A stretch of DNA of 64,000 nt, taken from the NCBI RefSeq assembly GCF_024600715.1, contig NZ_CP102332.1, positions 4,154,001-4,218,000 on the forward strand, in the 5' to 3' direction. How positions within the stretch are numbered: the stretch's first letter is position 1; every line of letters starts with the position of its first letter. Position numbers and translations under genes: made by a program. Below the pieces are notes generated by a model. That model was not told the DNA's origin, searched no databases, and saw nothing but the letters and a program-made list of their open reading frames with translations. Source of the DNA: Streptomyces changanensis. Its GTDB lineage: Bacteria > Actinomycetota > Actinomycetes > Streptomycetales > Streptomycetaceae. Below are positions 17,669-26,113 of the stretch, piece by piece.

Positions 17669-17692
17669 ATCAAACAGGCAATCAAACAGGCA
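17669..17692. repeat. 12-bp tandem duplication at a gene end
   Basis: ATCAAACAGGCA occurs twice head-to-tail and includes the stop codon of the leftward OHCU-decarboxylase-like gene. A small, probably recent duplication. Confidence 0.8.
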
Positions 17693-18167
17693 CGGACGGC
17701 CTACCGAAACCACCCGAACCGGCACATTCTCGAATGAGCCGGGCGAGTCGCGTCCTCGCCAGCCGCCGCAGCTCGTCGGCGGCCACGGCCCGCTCCTCCT
17801 CCGGCTCGTTCCCGAGCCGGGCCCGGATCCCGCCCAGCACCCGGTCGAGGTGCTCCTCGGGCCGGTCGGCGTCGAGGCAGACGACGAAGGCGTGGCCGAA
17901 GCGCGCCTCGTACGCGTCGTGCGCGGCGCACAGCGCGGTGTGCGCGGCGGCGGGTGTGCCGGGTGGGAGCACGGGCGCCGCCTCGTCGCCCAGCGCCTCG
18001 TCGAGGTCCGCGCCGGACAGGTCGTACCCCGCCTCGTCGGCGGCCGCGAGCAGCGCGTCGAGCGTCGGGTAGGGGCGGTGCGCGGCCACGCGGTGCGCCC
18101 AGCGGACGCTGCCGCAGCAGGCCAGCAGGGAGGCTTCCGCGGCGGGGGAGGGGGCGGCGTTGAACAC
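17682..18167 (-). CDS. 2-oxo-4-hydroxy-4-carboxy-5-ureidoimidazoline (OHCU) decarboxylase-like protein
   Basis: At least 161 residues. The RRVAAHRPYPTLDALLAAAD type segment (here HRVAAHRPYP) and the helical pattern through ARFGHAFVVC resemble OHCU decarboxylases, which finish uric-acid oxidation to S-allantoin. No other ureide gene is near, so the role is tentative. GTG 18167 is the only ordinary start, but recognisable sequence (LPADALAV) continues upstream; a CTG at 18263 lies 6 nt after GAGGAG and may be the real start, giving 193 residues. The stop codon lies in a 12-bp tandem duplication. Confidence 0.7.
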   Translation of the reverse strand: MFNAAPSPAAEASLLACCGSVRWAHRVAAHRPYPTLDALLAAADEAGYDLSGADLDEALGDEAAPVLPPGTPAAAHTALCAAHDAYEARFGHAFVVCLDADRPEEHLDRVLGGIRARLGNEPEEERAVAADELRRLARTRLARLIRECAGSGGFGRPSVPV

Positions 18168-18471
18168 CGCCAGGGCGTCCGCCGGGAGGCCGCGGGCCTG
18201 TACCGGGACGGCGGCGGCCGTGCCGAGGGTCTGCGGAGTTCCGGAGGCGGGTTCGCGGGACAGCGTGGGCTCCTCGGACGAAACGGCGGAGGCGGTATGC
18301 GGAAGTCGTGCGAAACGTGTGAGGGAAGGGACACAACGTTACCCAGGGTGAGCAAGTGTGGTCTCAAGGCTTTCCGTATTTCACTCGGAAGGCAGAGTTT
18401 CAGCACAGTGGATGGACGCACTCGGCGCGTCGGGACCGGGGCCCGAGGACCCCGAAGGAGGAGGCGGAGGC

Positions 18472-20289
18472 GTGAACGCACGACACGAACGCACAGGTGA
18501 GGCACCGATAGCGCCCGCGCCCCCACGCCCGGGCCCCTCCGACGGCCCGGAAACCCCCCACCGGGCCGCCCCCGACGCCCGCCGGGCCGCCCCCGACGCC
18601 CCCGGGGGCGGCCCGGCGGCCCCGCCGCCGGCCGCGGGGGCCCCTGCGGGCGCGCCGGTCCCGAGCGGCGCGGTCCGGTCGCTGTGGCGGCGGCGCGGCG
18701 GGCGCGGGGTGGGGCTCGGCCTGGTGTTCGTGCTCGGGTTCGGGCTCGTCGGGTGCGGGGGCGGTGACGATGCCGGGGTGGGTGCCGGGCCCGCCTCGAC
18801 GACGGCCCCGCCGTCCGCCGCCAGCCCCACGCCCACCCCGAGCCCCACCCGGACGTACCCGCTGTCCACCGCGCCGCGCACCATCCCCGCCGTGCGGGAG
18901 CACGTCCCGGCGCGGGGCCCCGGCTGGCGGCCCGGCCCCGGGAGCGCCGTCGTGGTCGCGCCGGGCAGCGACGGGCTGGCCGACGAGGCGCGGCTGCTCG
19001 CCCGGGAGCTGGGCATCCCGACCCGGGGCGAGGCCCGGCCCCGCGCCGGCGACGTCGAGCTGGCACTCGCCCCGGGGGGGTCGGGCGCCGCGACGCCCGA
19101 GTCGTACACGATGACCGTCCGCGACGGCCGCGTGCGGATCTCCGGACCCGACCAGGCGGGCGTCTTCTACGGGACGCGGACCGTGAAGCAGGCCGTCCGC
19201 TCCGGTGGGGCCGTCCCCGAGGGCGTCGTCCGCGACCGGCCCGACCGGCCGCAGCGCGGGCTGATGGTCGACATCGCCCGCAAGCACTTCACCGCGGCCT
19301 GGCTGGAGGCCCGCGTCCGCGAGGCGGCCGACCTCAAGCTGAACCAGCTCGGCCTGCACTTCTCCGACGACCAGGCGTTCCGCATCGCGTCCGACAGTCA
19401 CCCCGAGGTGGTGTCCCCGCAGCACCTGACCAAGGCGGAGGTGCGGCGGATCGTCGCCCTCGCGGCGAGCCTGCACGTCACGGTCGTCCCGGAGATCGAC
19501 TCGCCCGGGCACCTCGGCGCCGTCCTCGCCGCCCACCCCTCGCTGCGGCTGCGCGACGCCCGCGGCACCGTGGCGCGCGGTGCGATCGACATCGCCCGGC
19601 CGCAGTCGGCGCGCATCGTCGACGACCTGCTGCGCGAGTACGCGGCGCTCTTCCCCGGGCGGTACTTCCACGTCGGCGCCGACGAGTACCGCGCGCTGAT
19701 GGCCCAGGACCCCGAGGCGTCGTACCCGGCGCTGGCGGCCGAGGCCCGCCGCCGGTACGGCGCGGCGGGCCGGGTGCAGGACCTGGCGACCGAGTGGCTG
19801 AACGACCGGGCCGCCGTGGTGCGCGCGGCCGGGAAGCAGCCCAAGGCGTGGAACGACGGCATCTTCCGCGGCGGCGTGGTGAAGGCCGACGAGGACGTGG
19901 AGGTCGAGTACTGGACCGGCCGCGAGCTGGGCGCCCGCCCGCCGGCCGAGTACCTGGCCGAGGGCCGCCGGGTCGTCAACGTCAACGACCGGTACCTCTA
20001 CTACGTCCTGGGCCAGCCCAACCAGTTCACCTACCCGACCGGCCGCGAGATCTACGAGAAGTGGACCCCGCTGGTGCTGCGCGGCACGCAGCCGGTGCCC
20101 GAGCGGTACTCCCGCCAGATCCTGGGCGGCCGGTTCGCGGTGTGGTGCGACCTCGCGAACGCCCAGACACAGGCCCAGGTGGCCGCGGGCATCCGCACGC
20201 CGCTGCGCGCCGTGGCGCAGAAGGTGTGGGACCCCCGCCGGCCGGCCCTGCCCTGGCAGGACTTCGCGGCCCTCTCCCGGCGTCTGTGA
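18472..20289 (+). CDS. Beta-N-acetylhexosaminidase, GH20, membrane/lipid-anchored
   Basis: A 605-residue exported glycosidase that removes terminal GlcNAc/GalNAc from chito-oligomers or wall glycans by substrate-assisted catalysis. The GH20 domain runs from about residue 240: RGLMVDIARKHF, LHFSDDQAF, PEIDSPGH, HVGADEY with the catalytic Asp404-Glu405 pair, WNDGIF and EYWTG. LVFVLGFGLVGCGGG looks like a lipobox, yet it lies about 100 residues into the frame, after a Pro/Ala-rich cytoplasmic segment, which is odd for a lipoprotein. GTG 18472 is preceded by several GGAGG-like sites. No closer start exists. Confidence 0.88.
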   Translation: MNARHERTGEAPIAPAPPRPGPSDGPETPHRAAPDARRAAPDAPGGGPAAPPPAAGAPAGAPVPSGAVRSLWRRRGGRGVGLGLVFVLGFGLVGCGGGDDAGVGAGPASTTAPPSAASPTPTPSPTRTYPLSTAPRTIPAVREHVPARGPGWRPGPGSAVVVAPGSDGLADEARLLARELGIPTRGEARPRAGDVELALAPGGSGAATPESYTMTVRDGRVRISGPDQAGVFYGTRTVKQAVRSGGAVPEGVVRDRPDRPQRGLMVDIARKHFTAAWLEARVREAADLKLNQLGLHFSDDQAFRIASDSHPEVVSPQHLTKAEVRRIVALAASLHVTVVPEIDSPGHLGAVLAAHPSLRLRDARGTVARGAIDIARPQSARIVDDLLREYAALFPGRYFHVGADEYRALMAQDPEASYPALAAEARRRYGAAGRVQDLATEWLNDRAAVVRAAGKQPKAWNDGIFRGGVVKADEDVEVEYWTGRELGARPPAEYLAEGRRVVNVNDRYLYYVLGQPNQFTYPTGREIYEKWTPLVLRGTQPVPERYSRQILGGRFAVWCDLANAQTQAQVAAGIRTPLRAVAQKVWDPRRPALPWQDFAALSRRL

Positions 20290-20534
20290 CCCGGTGGGTG
20301 AGTGGAGTGGTGGGTGCCTGGGCCGGCGGTGGGTCGGTGCACTGGTGGGGCGGCGGGTCGGCGGGTCGGTGAGCCGGTGCACCGGTGCACCGGTGGGTCG
20401 ACAGGACGGGCTGCGGGGGCGGGTGAGCGGTTCCGTCCGGCGGGGGGAGATGTGACGTTCCCGCGACCGTGAGTGACGCTTTGCCCCCGGGCGGCGCAGA
20501 AAGGGGAGTACCGCGTCAGCGACGGGAGACGTCC

Positions 20535-21116
20535 ATGAGTCCGAGCACGACCCCGAGCCTGGTGGAGCTGATCGGGCGGGCCGACGAGCGCGGCCTCGCC
20601 GCCGCCGCGCTGGCCTGCCTCGACCGCTGCATGCCGCTGCTCGTCCCCGAGGCGACCGACCAGCTGCGTCCCCTGTGGCTGGGCGTGGCCCGCGGCGGGG
20701 CCGGCTGGTCCCGCCGCCTCGCCGAGACGACGGCGGTGCTGGAGGACGCCCGTCCGGCCCCGGTCGGCGACGAGGAGGCCGCGCTGGTCCGCTCCATGCT
20801 GGACGCGGCTCCCGCCGGGTGGGCGCCCGGGTCCCTGCGGGCGTGGGCCGACACCTGCTCGCTGACCGCGCTGGAGCTGCACCAGCGGCTCGGCGCCGCC
20901 GCCACCCCGGAGCTCGCGCGGGCGCTGGACCGCTGCCGCGCGGGGGACCTCGACGCGGTCGGCCCCCTGGCCGGCGGCGAGCTGCGCCGCCAGGTGCGGG
21001 CCCTGGAGATCCTGGCCGAGGGCGGGGCGTACGGGCTGCGCCGCGTCCTGGAGCTCTCCGCCGAGGGCCGCCGGATCCTCCAGGCGGTCGTCTCCCGGCG
21101 CGCCCGCATCGCGTAG
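20535..21116 (+). CDS. Conserved hypothetical helical protein
   Basis: A 193-residue, mostly helical, soluble protein with no motif I recognise. It has good coding character, and its ATG at 20535 follows GGGAG at 7 nt. The sequence is rich in Leu, Ala and Arg, and the C-terminal third (LEILAEGGAYGLRRVLELSAEG) looks like repeated helices. The 245-bp upstream gap is G/T-rich with repeated GGTGGGTCG-type units. Function unknown. Confidence 0.7.
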   Translation: MSPSTTPSLVELIGRADERGLAAAALACLDRCMPLLVPEATDQLRPLWLGVARGGAGWSRRLAETTAVLEDARPAPVGDEEAALVRSMLDAAPAGWAPGSLRAWADTCSLTALELHQRLGAAATPELARALDRCRAGDLDAVGPLAGGELRRQVRALEILAEGGAYGLRRVLELSAEGRRILQAVVSRRARIA

Positions 21117-21295
21117 GGCCCCGCGCGCCGTCGCGTGCGCCCCGGGCCGTCGCGCAGGCCCCGGGCGCGCGTTGCCCGGGCCCGTCCCGCTCAGGGCCCG
21201 CGTCGTCGTGGACCCGCGTCGTCGTGGCGCACTGTCGTGGAGCCGCGCCGCGAGGGCCCGTGCCCCTGGGCCCGTACCGTCTGTGGGGGCCGCCG

Positions 21296-21610
21296 CTACA
21301 GCTCGCCCGCCGCGCCCTTCACCAGCCGGTGCGCGGCGAGGAGGCTCAGTTCCGGTACGGCGCCGCGCACGGCGGTCACGGCCTTCACGTGGTCGCGGGC
21401 CGGGTCGACCCCGGCGGCCTCGAGGACGCCGCGCGTCCACTGGGCGAGCACGTCGTCGTCGCCGCGCGCGCACTGCGCCTCGACGAGGGCGAGGGCCCGT
21501 TCCAGTCCGGGCCGCTCGGCGTCGGTCGCCGACGCGAGCGCCAGGCGCAGGTCGCGGCGGATGTCGTCCCCGTCGCGGAACAGGACCAGGGGCGGCTTGC
21601 TGATGGCCAT
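21296..21610 (-). CDS. Conserved hypothetical small protein
   Basis: A 104-residue soluble protein starting MAISKPPLVLFRDGDDIRRD, with no recognised domain. The ATG at 21610 has GAGGGAG 6 nt upstream, and the codon bias is typical. Its coding region converges on the preceding rightward gene; the 179-bp gap holds two copies of CCCGCGTCGTCGTGG. Function unknown. Confidence 0.7.
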   Translation of the reverse strand: MAISKPPLVLFRDGDDIRRDLRLALASATDAERPGLERALALVEAQCARGDDDVLAQWTRGVLEAAGVDPARDHVKAVTAVRGAVPELSLLAAHRLVKGAAGEL

Positions 21611-21840
21611 GTGCGGCTCCCTCGTGCACGGGCCCGCGGACGCCGGGGTCCGCGGACCTGCGGATGTCACCGGGGGAGACGCGTGGGGCGGGCCGCGGGT
21701 CACGCACTTGAGCGAATCCTGAGCCACCCGCGTACCGGCCCGCGGTACCGGCGCGCCGTACCGCCCCCGCCGGGGCGCGCACCGGCAGGGGCGCGCAGCC
21801 CCGCGCCGTAGCGCCCCGCCGCACCGCGCACGCCGCATGG

Positions 21841-23769
21841 TCAGAGCAGGAGCAGGACGGCCGCCCCCCACAGGACCGACGCCGCCGCGAGGAGCGGGCC
21901 GACCGGCATGCCCTGTTCGCCGGGGCCGGCCGCCTCCACCGGGCGCAGCTCGGGCCGGCGCAGCAGCGCGTACGCCTCCTCGGCGGCGCGCGGCCCGGCC
22001 GGTTCGCGGCCCGACCGCCGCTCCAGCCACGCCCAGCCGACGGGGGAGAGGGTCAGCTCGGTGGCCTCCTCGCGGGCGATGACGATGTCGCCGCCGCTGC
22101 GGTGGCGGACCGTCAGGACCCGGTCCCACGGCACGTGCCGCACCCGCCACGCCCCGGCGACCCACAGGCCGTCCCGGTCCGCGGTGAGGCGCCAGCCGAG
22201 CGCGGTCGACGCGGACGACACGACGAAGAACAGGCCGACCAGCGGGACCACCGACGTCCAGGTGAACTCGTCGTCGAGCAGCGCCCACACGCCGCCGCCC
22301 TGCACCAGGAGCAGGAAGACCCCGACCGCCCGGGACACGCCGTTCGCCCCCCAGACGCGGGGCGCCGTGGACGGCGCCAGCGTCGCGGCGACCTCGTCGA
22401 CGGACCGGCCCCGCGGCAGCCGCTGCCCGCTCGCGGTGGGCCCGGGGCCCCCACCACCGAACGGGCCGGGCACGGCCGGCTTCACGGCGGTGACGCTGCA
22501 CTCCACGGAGACCTCGGGGCTGTCCTCGTCGTCGCGGGCGGCGAAGACCAGTTCGGCGCCCGCGTACGGCAGCCCGTACAGCACGGCCTCGCGCAGCGGA
22601 GGCGGCGGGTCCTCGCCCTTGAGGATGGCGCCGACCTTGCGCAACTCCTCGACCAGGTCGTCCTCGCGCCCCCACGCGCCCTCGTCGTCGTCCTCCGGAC
22701 CGCCCGCGCCGCCCCCTGCCCCGAACGGCGCGGCGCCCTCGTCCTCGTCCTCGACGGCGTACAGGGAGTGGAAGTGGAGCAGGGGCCGCTCGCCCGCGAG
22801 GTCGTCGGCGGCGTACACCCACGTCCTGCCGTCGTCGTGGCCCTCCCGCACCAGCACCCGCAGGACGGGCAGCGGACCGTGGTGCGCCCACCGCGAGCGG
22901 GTGCGCCCGTCGACCGCGTTGGCGAGGAAGGCGAACCCGCCGACCAGCGCGCCGAGCACGAGCAGCTCCCACCCGGCGATGTCGTACGGCTCGGCCACGA
23001 GCCGCACCCAGTCGCCGTCCACGAGGAGGTCGACCTCGCTGTCGACGGGGAAGTCCTCCGGGAACACGGCCTCGATGTCGTACGCGCGTTCCAGGGACGG
23101 CACCGACACGCGCAGTCCGTCCTCGTCCGACCGGACGACCGTCCCGGTCACGGGCGTGAGGCGCGCGGCCCGTTCCTCGTACGCGTCCGCGACCACCTGG
23201 CCCTGCCGGCAGCCGAAGGCCGCGACGGCCAGCAGCAGCGCGGCGACGTAGGTGGAGAGGCGCCCGCGGCGGAAGGTGAGCGCGGCGGCGGGGACCGGGT
23301 GCGCGGCGGGCCCGGCCGCCTCGCCGGCCAGCGCCCGCTGCCGGGCCGCGACGGACAGCCGGTGCAGCAGCCCGGCGGCGGCGAAGCCGGCCGCCACGAC
23401 GAAGGCGAGCCACGGCGGCGTGCCGAGGGCCTGGGTGCCGCCGTCCGTGACGTGCCCGGCGAGCAGCAGCACCAGGCCCGCCAGCGCGAGCCGGGGTTGG
23501 CGCGCCACCCAGTACAGGGTGAGCAGCAGCAGCGCGGCGAAGCCCACGCCCAGCCAGTCCGCCCCGCAGGGGGACGCGGTGGTGCAGGGGGCCGCGGGGC
23601 CCGCCGCCACCTGCCACACGGTCCCGGCGACCAGGGCGAGGACGGCCCACAGGGGGTGCGCCCACGCGGCGGGCGAGGCGGTCAGCCAGCGGTGCGCGTC
23701 GGCCGAACGCCACTCGGCGGCACCGGGCGGTATGTGGTCGGCGGGGAGCGGTACGGGTGCGGTGGTCAC
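21841..23769 (-). CDS. Large membrane protein with PH-like segment
   Basis: A 642-residue protein with several N-terminal membrane helices (roughly residues 30-140 and 185-205), a soluble middle that is acidic (EDEDEG, EDDDEGAWGRED), and two or three more helices after residue 460. The stretch DGLWVAGAWRVRHVPWDRV followed by a VRHRSGG turn resembles bacterial PH-domain membrane proteins. Function unknown. I chose GTG 23769: no Shine-Dalgarno, but GATAAT lies 6 nt upstream, suggesting a leaderless mRNA. Confidence 0.72.
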   Translation of the reverse strand: MTTAPVPLPADHIPPGAAEWRSADAHRWLTASPAAWAHPLWAVLALVAGTVWQVAAGPAAPCTTASPCGADWLGVGFAALLLLTLYWVARQPRLALAGLVLLLAGHVTDGGTQALGTPPWLAFVVAAGFAAAGLLHRLSVAARQRALAGEAAGPAAHPVPAAALTFRRGRLSTYVAALLLAVAAFGCRQGQVVADAYEERAARLTPVTGTVVRSDEDGLRVSVPSLERAYDIEAVFPEDFPVDSEVDLLVDGDWVRLVAEPYDIAGWELLVLGALVGGFAFLANAVDGRTRSRWAHHGPLPVLRVLVREGHDDGRTWVYAADDLAGERPLLHFHSLYAVEDEDEGAAPFGAGGGAGGPEDDDEGAWGREDDLVEELRKVGAILKGEDPPPPLREAVLYGLPYAGAELVFAARDDEDSPEVSVECSVTAVKPAVPGPFGGGGPGPTASGQRLPRGRSVDEVAATLAPSTAPRVWGANGVSRAVGVFLLLVQGGGVWALLDDEFTWTSVVPLVGLFFVVSSASTALGWRLTADRDGLWVAGAWRVRHVPWDRVLTVRHRSGGDIVIAREEATELTLSPVGWAWLERRSGREPAGPRAAEEAYALLRRPELRPVEAAGPGEQGMPVGPLLAAASVLWGAAVLLLL

Positions 23770-23961
23770 CCGCGCATTATCGCGACGGCCCGGCGGAGGA
23801 CCGCCGGTACCCGCCACCGGGCGGCGGCCGCCGGGCCCGGCGGCCGCCACGGGGCGGTGACGGGGGTGCGGCCGGCATCGGACGGCCCGCCGCCGGACGG
23901 CCCGCCGCCGGACGGCCCGCCACCGGACGGCGGCCGCCGGGCCCCGCACACGGGGCCGGGG

Positions 23962-24390
23962 TCAGAGGTTGTCGCCCCACCCGCCCTGGATCATGGTCTG
24001 GAACGCCCACGCGCCCCGCCGCCGCACGAGGACGTCCGCGTAGCGCAGCCGGCGGGTCGTGCCGCCCGCGGTCATGGTGGAGTCGGTGAAGACGACGGCC
24101 ATGGCGGGCGACAGGAAGACCGGGGTGCGCGTCGACTCGAACGTGATGTCGTCGCCGCCGTCCCCCATCACGTGCGTCATCGTGGCGACGAACTGCTCCC
24201 GGTCCCACTGGGCGGACCGGCCGTCGCCCGCGCTGTCGTCGCTGACCAGGTTCAGCGGGAAGACCGCCAGGTCGGCCATGCCCTCCACGTCGCGCCGGGC
24301 GCTGCGCGCGTCGTACTCCGCGAACCAGGCGTCCAGGCTCGCGCGGTCCTCGGGTGTCGGGGCGTATCCGGTGTCGGGCAGGAAGGTCAC
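23962..24390 (-). CDS. SnoaL/NTF2-like fold protein
   Basis: A 142-residue protein with the alpha-beta pattern of the SnoaL-like/NTF2 superfamily: an N-terminal helix pair (LDAWFAEYDARSARRDVEGMADL), then strands ending WAFQTMIQGGWG. Such proteins may be enzymes or simple ligand-binders. GTG 24390 has GAGGAG 5 nt upstream. The region upstream carries a long inverted repeat that probably controls this gene and perhaps the divergent sigma factor. Confidence 0.75.
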   Translation of the reverse strand: MTFLPDTGYAPTPEDRASLDAWFAEYDARSARRDVEGMADLAVFPLNLVSDDSAGDGRSAQWDREQFVATMTHVMGDGGDDITFESTRTPVFLSPAMAVVFTDSTMTAGGTTRRLRYADVLVRRRGAWAFQTMIQGGWGDNL

Positions 24391-24423
24391 GCGGTCTCCT
24401 CGGTGGGCGTCTCGCCCGTCTCG

Positions 24424-24477
24424 TCAAGTTTGACTACACGGACGGTATGCCCGGTCGGGCGGGCTAGTCAAACTTGA
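24424..24477. promoter_or_regulatory. Paired inverted operator, TCAAGTTTGACTA / TAGTCAAACTTGA
   Basis: Two 13-bp perfectly complementary arms (24424-24436 and 24465-24477), centres 41 bp apart, lie between the SnoaL-like gene and the first ECF sigma gene. Each arm is itself nearly palindromic (TCAARYTTGA). Either two dimer-binding sites about four turns apart or the arms of a cruciform. No regulator gene is adjacent. Confidence 0.65.
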
Positions 24478-24572
24478 TGAGAGGTGATCCCGGTCACTCT
24501 CACGCCCGTTCCGGACCGGCTCCCTCCCCCCGGCCCTGTGACACTTCCCCGCGGGCGCACGCAGGCTGAGGT

Positions 24573-25259
24573 ATGGGGGGACACGATGCGGAACTCGGCG
24601 CCGCGGTCCGGCAGGCGCAGCACGGCGACGAGGCGGCCTTCGCCCGGGTGTACCGCCTGGTACAGCCGCAGCTCCTCACGTACGTGCGCGGCCTCGTCGG
24701 GGACGACGCCGAGGACGTGGCCGCGGAGGCGTGGCTGGAGATCGCCCGCGACCTCGGCCGGTTCCGCGGGGACGGCGGCGGCTTCCGCGGCTGGGCGGCG
24801 ACGATCGCGCGCCACCGGGCCTTGGACCACCTGCGCCGGCAGCGCCGCCGACCGCGTACCGCCGCGCTCGACGAGGACGTGCTCGACCTCCCCGACGGCC
24901 GGGACACGGCCCTGGTCGCGCTGGAGTCCCTCGCCACGGGGGAGGCGCTCGCCCTCGTCCGCGAACTGCCCCGCGACCAGGCGGAGGCGGTGCTGTTACG
25001 GGTGGTGGTCGGCCTGGACGCCCCGGCGGCCGCGCGGTTGCTGGGCAAGCGCCCCGGCGCGGTGCGCACCGCCGCGCACCGGGGTCTCCGAAGGCTCGCG
25101 GGCCGGCTGCGGGAGGAGGCGGGGGCGGGGATGGCGCGGGAGGCGGAGGAACGGGCGCCCGGATCAGGCCAAGAGGCGGACGGGCGGGCCGGTCCGGAGG
25201 ACGACCGGGGCCGCCACCCCCCACAGGAGAGGCCCCGGTCGCCGTCCGCGGGTCCGTAG
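24573..25259 (+). CDS. ECF-type RNA polymerase sigma factor (contains a TTA codon)
   Basis: A 228-residue sigma-70 family protein. Region 2 includes VYRLVQPQLLTYVRGLVG, DAEDVAAEAWLEIARDL and FRGWAATIARHRALDHLRR. Region 4 includes LPRDQAEAVLL and the helix-turn-helix GKRPGAVRTAAHRGLRRLA. The C-terminal 45 residues are charged and disordered. A TTA leucine codon stands at 24996-24998 (codon 142), within region 4. In Streptomyces TTA codons need the bldA tRNA, so translation should be tied to development. It is followed by a paralogue in tandem. Confidence 0.85.
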   Translation: MGGHDAELGAAVRQAQHGDEAAFARVYRLVQPQLLTYVRGLVGDDAEDVAAEAWLEIARDLGRFRGDGGGFRGWAATIARHRALDHLRRQRRRPRTAALDEDVLDLPDGRDTALVALESLATGEALALVRELPRDQAEAVLLRVVVGLDAPAAARLLGKRPGAVRTAAHRGLRRLAGRLREEAGAGMAREAEERAPGSGQEADGRAGPEDDRGRHPPQERPRSPSAGP

Positions 25260-25328
25260 GACGGCCCCGTACTCCTATCAGCGCCCGGGGTGCGTTTTCT
25301 GTCACACCACCCGCCGGCGTATGCCGTT

Positions 25329-25382
25329 GCATGTTGTACAAACATGGACGAGATACGGCAGGAGCACGTAGCGTGCTCCTGC
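25329..25382. promoter_or_regulatory. Palindrome and hairpin upstream of the second ECF gene
   Basis: CATGTT-GTACA-AACATG at 25330-25346 is an inverted repeat of operator size. It is followed by a perfect 11-bp stem GCAGGAGCACG / CGTGCTCCTGC with a TAG loop at 25358-25382. The first could be a regulator site. The second could end transcription from the upstream sigma gene or form a structured leader. Confidence 0.45.
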
Positions 25383-25435
25383 GCGCTGGGCGGAGCGGCC
25401 CGGCTTTGCCGGCCGCGAGACGAACGGGTTGTGGA

Positions 25436-26113
25436 GTGCTGGGGGACGACGCGGAGCTGACCGCCGCAGTGCTCGCGGCGCAGGACGGGGACGAGGACGC
25501 CTTCCGTACTGTGTACCGCGCCGTGCACCCGCGGCTGCTCGGGTACATACGCACGCTCGTCGGCGAGGTGGACGCCGAGGACGTGGCCTCCGAGTCCTGG
25601 CTCCAGATCGCCCGCGACCTCGACCGTTTCAGCGGGGACGCCGACCGCTTCCGCGGATGGGCGGCGCGCATCGCCCGCAACCGCGCCCTCGACCACCTGC
25701 GCATGCGCGGCCGCCGCCCCGCGCAGGGCGGCGACGAGACGGAGCTGACGGACAAGCCCGCCGACGCCGACACGGCCGTCGAGGCCATGGAGGCGCTCGC
25801 CACCGGCCACACCATGGACCTGATCGCCCAGCTCCCGCAGGACCAGGCCGAGGCCGTGATCCTCCGGGTCGTCGTCGGCCTCGACGCCAAGAGCGCGGCC
25901 GAGGCCCTGGGCAAGCGCCCCGGCGCGGTCCGCACCGCCGCCCACCGGGGGCTGAAGCGGTTGGCCGAGCTGCTGGGGGCCGCCGACCCGACCGGCGTCG
26001 CGCTGAGCGCCGTACCGCCGCAGCCGGGCCCCCGGACGAGGACCGGCGCACGGGCCGCTGCCGTGCGCCGTGCAGTGACGCATTCGCGCTCGCGGACGCA
26101 GAAGGACATGTGA
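25436..26113 (+). CDS. ECF-type RNA polymerase sigma factor, paralogue
   Basis: A 225-residue sigma factor closely resembling the product of the gene just upstream: DAELTAAVLAAQDGDEDAFRTVYRAV, DAEDVASESWLQIARDLDRF, RNRALDHLRM and GKRPGAVRTAAHRGLKRLA (quoted by segments). It lacks the TTA codon. GTG 25436 is the start that matches the paralogue's N-terminus; the upstream frame is open but contains the palindrome and hairpin. Its stop codon overlaps the ATG of the next gene (TGATG), the usual arrangement for a sigma factor and its membrane anti-sigma partner. Confidence 0.82.
   Translation: MLGDDAELTAAVLAAQDGDEDAFRTVYRAVHPRLLGYIRTLVGEVDAEDVASESWLQIARDLDRFSGDADRFRGWAARIARNRALDHLRMRGRRPAQGGDETELTDKPADADTAVEAMEALATGHTMDLIAQLPQDQAEAVILRVVVGLDAKSAAEALGKRPGAVRTAAHRGLKRLAELLGAADPTGVALSAVPPQPGPRTRTGARAAAVRRAVTHSRSRTQKDM

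Noticed and set aside
20452..20467. GTGAC-n6-GCGAC upstream of the hypothetical gene at 20535
   Set aside because: One conserved base is wrong in the second half-site, so I do not count it as an AfsQ1 box.
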